A stretch of 64,000 nucleotides of DNA from Bordetella genomosp. 8 (GTDB lineage Bacteria; Pseudomonadota; Gammaproteobacteria; Burkholderiales; Burkholderiaceae_B). The stretch spans positions 744,001-808,000 of the forward strand of contig NZ_CP021108.1 of the NCBI RefSeq assembly GCF_002119685.1, given 5' to 3'. This document shows, piece by piece, positions 62,201-64,000 of this stretch; position 1 is the first letter of the stretch; each line of letters opens with the position of its first letter. The notes beneath the pieces were generated by a model that had not been told where the DNA came from, made no database searches, and worked only from the letters and a program-made list of their open reading frames with translations. Made by a program: the position numbers and the translations under genes.

Positions 62201-62878
62201 TCAGGCCACCACGCCCAGCAGCACGGGCAGTTGAGCCATGTCGGCGAACACGGCGGTGGCGCCGCTGGCGAGCAGCGCGGCGGCGGGGCTATGCGAGGGC
62301 CCGCCGGGCGAATAGCCCAGCACGGTCGCGCCGGCCGCCACGCCGGCGGTGACGCCGGTGACGCTGTCTTCGATCACCACGCAGTCGGCGGGGTCGGCTT
62401 CCAATGCCGCGGCGGCGGCCAGGTAGACGTCGGGGCTGGGCTTGGAGCGGGCCATTTCATAGCCGCTGAAGGTCCTGCCCTCGAAGTAGCGCATCAGGCC
62501 GGTCTTGTTCAGCTGCAATTCCAGCTTGGCGCGGTCGGCGCCCGACGCGCAGGCGATGCGGCCGTCCAACCGTTCATGCAGCAGCTTCACCGTGTCCAGC
62601 ACGTGGGGAATGGCTTGCACCCGCTCGCCCAGGGCCACGTTGCGCCGTTGCCAGAATTGCGCCAGCCAGTCCGCCCCTATGGCTTTTCCCGATGCCTGGG
62701 CGATCCACGGCAGCTCGTCCTTCATCGTCCTGCCGACGAAACGGCGCAGCACCTCGTCGTGCGTCATGGCGATGCCCAGTTCATCGAGCATGTCACGCAG
62801 CACGCCCGCGGATATGCGTTCGCTGTCGACCAGCACGCCGTCGCAATCGAATAGCACCGCTTCGAATTTCAAAGGCAC
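62201..62878 (-). CDS. HAD-superfamily phosphatase (beta-phosphoglucomutase/GPH-like)
   Basis: The 225-residue protein has the HAD motifs FDCDGVLVDSE (nucleophile and acid Asp), CASGADRAKLE with motif II Ser, the motif III Lys in ARSKPSPDVYL, and VIEDSVTGVTAG for metal binding. It hydrolyses a small phosphate ester. The GTG at 62878 is used; a TTG at 62896 is in frame, but it lies inside a strong hairpin. The helical cap places it in the subclass of phosphoglycolate or sugar-phosphate phosphatases. Confidence 0.88.
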   Translation of the reverse strand: MPLKFEAVLFDCDGVLVDSERISAGVLRDMLDELGIAMTHDEVLRRFVGRTMKDELPWIAQASGKAIGADWLAQFWQRRNVALGERVQAIPHVLDTVKLLHERLDGRIACASGADRAKLELQLNKTGLMRYFEGRTFSGYEMARSKPSPDVYLAAAAALEADPADCVVIEDSVTGVTAGVAAGATVLGYSPGGPSHSPAAALLASGATAVFADMAQLPVLLGVVA

Positions 62879-62894
62879 CCCGTCATGGATAAGC

Positions 62895-62928
62895 AAGCGG
62901 CGCGGCTCCTGTGCCGGCCGCGCCGCTT
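62895..62928 (-). terminator. Strong hairpin after the alpha/beta hydrolase gene
   Basis: AAGCGGCGCGGC and GCCGCGCCGCTT pair perfectly (12 bp) around a 10-base loop, 47 nt after the hydrolase stop, and the minus strand continues GCTTATCC. It is a plausible terminator ahead of the HAD gene, though the T tract is weak. Confidence 0.5.
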
Positions 62929-62974
62929 CCGATCTTACCCGTTCCGGCCGCGCCCCAGGGCAGCGGCCGGCCCG

Positions 62975-64000
62975 TTACGACTTACGGTCGAAGTAGCCCT
63001 GCTGGATCGCCCGCAGCCACACCGGGCCGATCACGCGGACCTGGCGATTGACGATGCTGTGATTGAATCCTTCGATGCGGATCAGCACGTGCTTGCCGAT
63101 GTAGGGCGCCATCATGGTGCGGGCCGCTTCCATCCAATCGACGGGATAGACTTCGTCATAGGTGCCGTTCATGTCCCACACGGGCAGCCCCTTCAGCGCC
63201 GGGCCGGGCATGCTGGTCGCCAGGATGTCGTTCAGCATCTTGTTGAATCCCGCCTGCTTCATCTTGGCGGGAACGAAGGGCGCCATGTACAGCCGCAGGG
63301 CGAGCTCGGACAGCGCGCCCGCGTTGTAGAACATGATGGGGTCTTCGACTTCCTTGAAGCGCGGCTCTTTCAGGTCGCGCGCCCAACGGGCGTCCTTTTC
63401 GGCGGGGTCGGCACGCTTGTTGTAGAACTCGAAGTCGGCGCGTCCGCGGCCGCGCACGCGCAAGGCCGATTTTTCATACGGCCAATCCCAGCGTCCCGCC
63501 TGGGCCGCGCCGTAGTAATACGCCACACCGGGAGGCGAAGAGCCCCAGTTCAGGTAGCCATCCGGGCGCACGCGCTCGGCCAGGGGCCACATCAGGGCGC
63601 CGCCGGTGGAAAAGCCCCAGTACAGCACCATGGACTTCCTGCGCTCCTGGTCCGACAGCGTGCTGCGCAAGCCGGCCTCCAGTCCGTCGACCATGGCGAC
63701 CGGCGTCGCGGCAACCATCTCGTTGAACAGCTGGGTGCCTGGCTTGGGAAAGCGTACGTACTCGCTGCCGCTCTTGCTGGCGGTATTGCCCGCGGGTTGG
63801 ATGGTGTAGTCGTCCTTGGACCAGTATGCCTTCTGGTGTTGCGAGAAAATCGGCATGCGCTCGTCCAGCGGGATGGTCTCCCAGGTGCCGCTGCGATCGG
63901 GGGCGAAGAAGTTCCAGCGGCCCACGCGTGTCAGGGCGATGAAGGTGATCCCGCGCTTGGCGAGCCACACGCCTATGCCTTCCTTGCCTTCATCCGTTTC
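62975..64000 (-). CDS. Alpha/beta hydrolase, N-terminus beyond the window
   Basis: At least 341 residues are visible and the frame stays open to position 64000, so the start is outside. The nucleophile elbow is GFSTGG in LYWGFSTGGALMWPLA, and a late His occurs in RIEGFNHSIVNRQ. A mid-region MNGTYDEVYPVDWMEAA fits a large alpha/beta hydrolase. No signal peptide can be judged. The substrate is unknown; an esterase role is possible. Confidence 0.8.
   Translation of the reverse strand, partial: ETDEGKEGIGVWLAKRGITFIALTRVGRWNFFAPDRSGTWETIPLDERMPIFSQHQKAYWSKDDYTIQPAGNTASKSGSEYVRFPKPGTQLFNEMVAATPVAMVDGLEAGLRSTLSDQERRKSMVLYWGFSTGGALMWPLAERVRPDGYLNWGSSPPGVAYYYGAAQAGRWDWPYEKSALRVRGRGRADFEFYNKRADPAEKDARWARDLKEPRFKEVEDPIMFYNAGALSELALRLYMAPFVPAKMKQAGFNKMLNDILATSMPGPALKGLPVWDMNGTYDEVYPVDWMEAARTMMAPYIGKHVLIRIEGFNHSIVNRQVRVIGPVWLRAIQQGYFDRKS

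Noticed and set aside
1..64000. tRNA, rRNA, insertion sequences, integrase or phage genes
   Set aside because: None was recognised on either strand. A dedicated tRNA and IS search was not possible here, so absence is not proven.

Overview
The window is high-GC DNA from a Betaproteobacterium. The most likely source is Bordetella or a close Alcaligenaceae relative such as Achromobacter. This rests on gene content: four Bug-type (tripartite tricarboxylate transporter) solute receptors, many LysR regulators, a MmgE/PrpD protein, a degradative HMG-CoA reductase and very large autotransporters. No rRNA, tRNA, CRISPR array, insertion sequence or phage gene was seen. Genes are densely packed and the first and last are cut by the window edges.

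Layout: 1-2438 is an MFS carrier with a partial downstream gene, divergent from an IclR regulator. 2464-5225 is a GlxA/AraC-type regulator with a ModA-like binding protein, divergent from an NmrA-type reductase. 5264-10491 is a LysR regulator divergent from a MmgE/PrpD - Bug receptor - amidase operon. 10507-24448 holds two giant autotransporters in tandem on the minus strand. 24848-30071 is a LysR - Bug - flavoprotein - [2Fe-2S] - flavoprotein - RidA cluster that looks like an amine/imino-acid dehydrogenase pathway. 30088-32615 is a DHA2 exporter divergent from a LysR gene. 32639-38095 is a catabolic cluster (two SDRs, a SnoaL-like protein, Bug, cupin, LacI regulator, VOC protein) with two matching LacI-type operators. 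38260-43000 holds a double GNAT gene with its HTH-cupin regulator, a Nudix protein, an isochorismatase-like hydrolase, two paralogous lipoproteins and a conserved unknown.

From 43014: a quinone oxidoreductase; a TctA-like permease with a two-helix partner and HMG-CoA reductase (probable mevalonate use) facing a MocR regulator across three MocR boxes; DbpA helicase; a B12-binding radical SAM protein with an unusual cysteine spacing; TerC; a lipoprotein methyltransferase; a Bug receptor; a short Hsp70; and an MFS carrier. 57755-62155 is a compact sigma-54 module: histidine kinase, NtrC-type regulator, a 21-bp perfect palindrome inside a 41-bp dyad, a near-consensus -24/-12 promoter, and an exported protein with a neighbouring paralogue that share a four-copy domain. 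A HAD phosphatase and a partial alpha/beta hydrolase close the window.

The best candidates for something undescribed are the sigma-54 module with its repeated-domain output proteins, the paired giant autotransporters, and the mevalonate-type transporter cluster with MocR control. Functions are assigned by family recognition from the translated sequence alone; no database search was run.
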